Source: an uncultured Collinsella sp.
GTDB lineage: Bacteria; Actinomycetota; Coriobacteriia; Coriobacteriales; Coriobacteriaceae
Assembly: GCA_934654625.1 (NCBI GenBank)
Contig: CAKUGM010000067.1
Location: 1 to 7,115 of the forward strand
Reading direction: 5' to 3'
Length of the DNA: 7,115 nt
Shown: piece by piece, positions 6,826-7,115 of the stretch
How positions within the stretch are numbered: position 1 is the stretch's first letter
How the letters are laid out: every line of letters begins with the position of its first letter
Notes under the pieces: model-generated
Database searches by the model: none
The model's input: the letters and a program-made list of their open reading frames with translations, nothing else
What the model was told of the DNA's origin: nothing
Position numbers and translations under genes: made by a program

Positions 6826-6852
6826 AAAAGGCCTCAACCGGAGTTGAGACCT
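6824..6852 (-). terminator. Intrinsic terminator downstream of the tmRNA-like 3' end
   Basis: Read on the minus strand, arms 6851-6843 and 6838-6830 give a 9-bp stem with one G-U pair, extended by a further A-T pair, with loop TCCG, followed by TTTTTT. It begins 14 bases after the CCA of the tmRNA-like end, where a native ssrA terminator would be expected. Confidence 0.85.
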
Positions 6853-6865
6853 CATACGTTACAAG

Positions 6866-6885
6866 TGGTGGAGACGAGGGGGATC
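6866..6885 (-). other. Isolated tmRNA-type 3' terminus, probable attachment-site remnant
   Basis: The minus strand reads GATCCCCCTCGTCTCCACCA. This fits the end of a tRNA-like domain: T-loop 57-60 GATC, T-stem CCCCT, acceptor strand CGTCTCC, discriminator A, then CCA. The last 11 bases equal the known end of B. subtilis tmRNA, and U70 would allow the G3-U70 pair of Ala acceptors. Immediately upstream, where GGGGTTC would complete the T-arm, the sequence is unrelated (CGCACGCG), and no GGGGACG 5' end or tmRNA body exists to the right. I infer a leftover of site-specific integration at ssrA. A tRNA 3' end is the alternative. Confidence 0.65.
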
Positions 6886-6983
6886 CGCGTGCGGCTGCGC
6901 CGCCCGCTCCCGCTTCGGCGCGTGCCCGCGCCTCGCGCGCTGCGCTGGAAAACGCTCCGCGTTTCCTCGGCTCCGCGCCCCGA
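6886..6983. repeat. GC-rich segment made of consecutive short hairpins
   Basis: Three hairpins are visible: GCGGC/GCCGC (6891-6903), GGCGCG/CGCGCC (6917-6932), and GGAAAACGC with GCGTTTCC (6947-6966, one bulged A). A CCCC/GGGG pair (6978-6989) runs into the right-hand direct repeat. The base composition is more extreme than in the genes. No plausible coding content was found. Confidence 0.55.
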
Positions 6984-7013
6984 ACGGGGTTCGATCCCAT
7001 GGAGGGGTAACAA
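6984..7013. repeat. Direct repeat copy 2, tRNA T-arm-like core
   Basis: Second copy of the 30-base unit at 6796-6825, in the same orientation, starting 188 bases later and differing at one base. Between the copies lie the terminator, the tmRNA-like 3' end and the GC-rich hairpins. Confidence 0.85.
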
Positions 7014-7024
7014 GACGATATGAG

Positions 7025-7094
7025 AAAGCCATTGGGGGCGCCTCCCCCGCGGCGCAGCTTCTTTCCGCGGGCTCGGGGTGCCACAATGGGCTTT
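7025..7094. repeat. Imperfect nested inverted repeat at the right edge
   Basis: AAAGCCATTG (7025-7034) pairs with CAATGGGCTTT (7084-7094) with one bulged base. Inside it CCCGCGG (7046-7052) pairs with CCGCGGG (7065-7071), or alternatively GGGGG (7034-7038) with CCCCC (7044-7048). The remaining bases to 7115 show nothing recognisable. Confidence 0.5.
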
Positions 7095-7115
7095 GAGTAT
7101 CGGCCCGTGCGGTAG

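Noticed and set aside
6796..7013. CRISPR array
   Set aside because: There are only two repeat copies, the 158-base interval is far too long for a spacer, and there are no cas genes.
6773..7084. Minus-strand 103-residue reading frame, open to the right edge
   Set aside because: It runs through both direct repeats, the tmRNA-like end and the terminator, has a low-complexity Arg/Ala/Pro composition, lacks a clear ribosome binding site, and looks like a by-product of high GC.
6866..7115. A complete or permuted tmRNA gene on the minus strand
   Set aside because: No GGGGACG-type 5' end, no tag-peptide frame and no body are present. A permuted gene would need the 5' piece after the 3' piece, but a terminator follows.

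Overview
The window comes from a GC-rich bacterial chromosome. The best guess is a Coriobacteriia-type actinobacterium (Collinsella/Olsenella-like). This is an inference from the GC-rich coding style, a four-cysteine bacterial L24, a very long U32-DUF3656 family protein, an LtaS-like polymer synthase, and a tmRNA-type 3' terminus that resembles the Bacillus subtilis one. No single marker in the window settles the genus.

Layout from left to right: the last 30 codons of rplN (L14) and the complete rplX (L24) run on the plus strand and end at a strong bidirectional terminator (452-485). Next is a minus-strand two-gene operon, transcribed right to left. Its first gene is an 842-residue U32 peptidase-family protein (1272-3800). 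Two bases later comes an RluA-family pseudouridine synthase (541-1269), which converges on the same terminator. Divergent from the operon, on the plus strand, is ridA (3903-4280). It converges on a minus-strand LtaS-like membrane sulfatase-fold protein (4378-6555), with a 16-bp hairpin terminator between them.

The last ~560 bases (6556-7115) contain no convincing gene but are highly structured. They hold an inverted repeat just upstream of the LtaS-like gene, a 10-bp hairpin, and a 23+4 bp AT-rich hairpin whose loop repeats a motif from its neighbour. To the right lie a minus-strand terminator and, just upstream of it, an isolated 20-nt tmRNA-like 3' terminus with no tmRNA body. A 30-bp direct repeat with a tRNA T-arm-like core brackets this fragment, and there is a run of GC-rich hairpins. 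I read this tail as a probable integration or recombination scar at, or copied from, the 3' end of ssrA.

Functionally the window mixes translation (L14, L24), probable RNA modification (U32 protein plus pseudouridine synthase), metabolite repair (RidA) and envelope polymer synthesis (LtaS-like). The two points most worth checking are that the spc ribosomal-protein cluster stops after rplX, where rplE is usually next, and the tmRNA-end scar with its repeats and hairpins.
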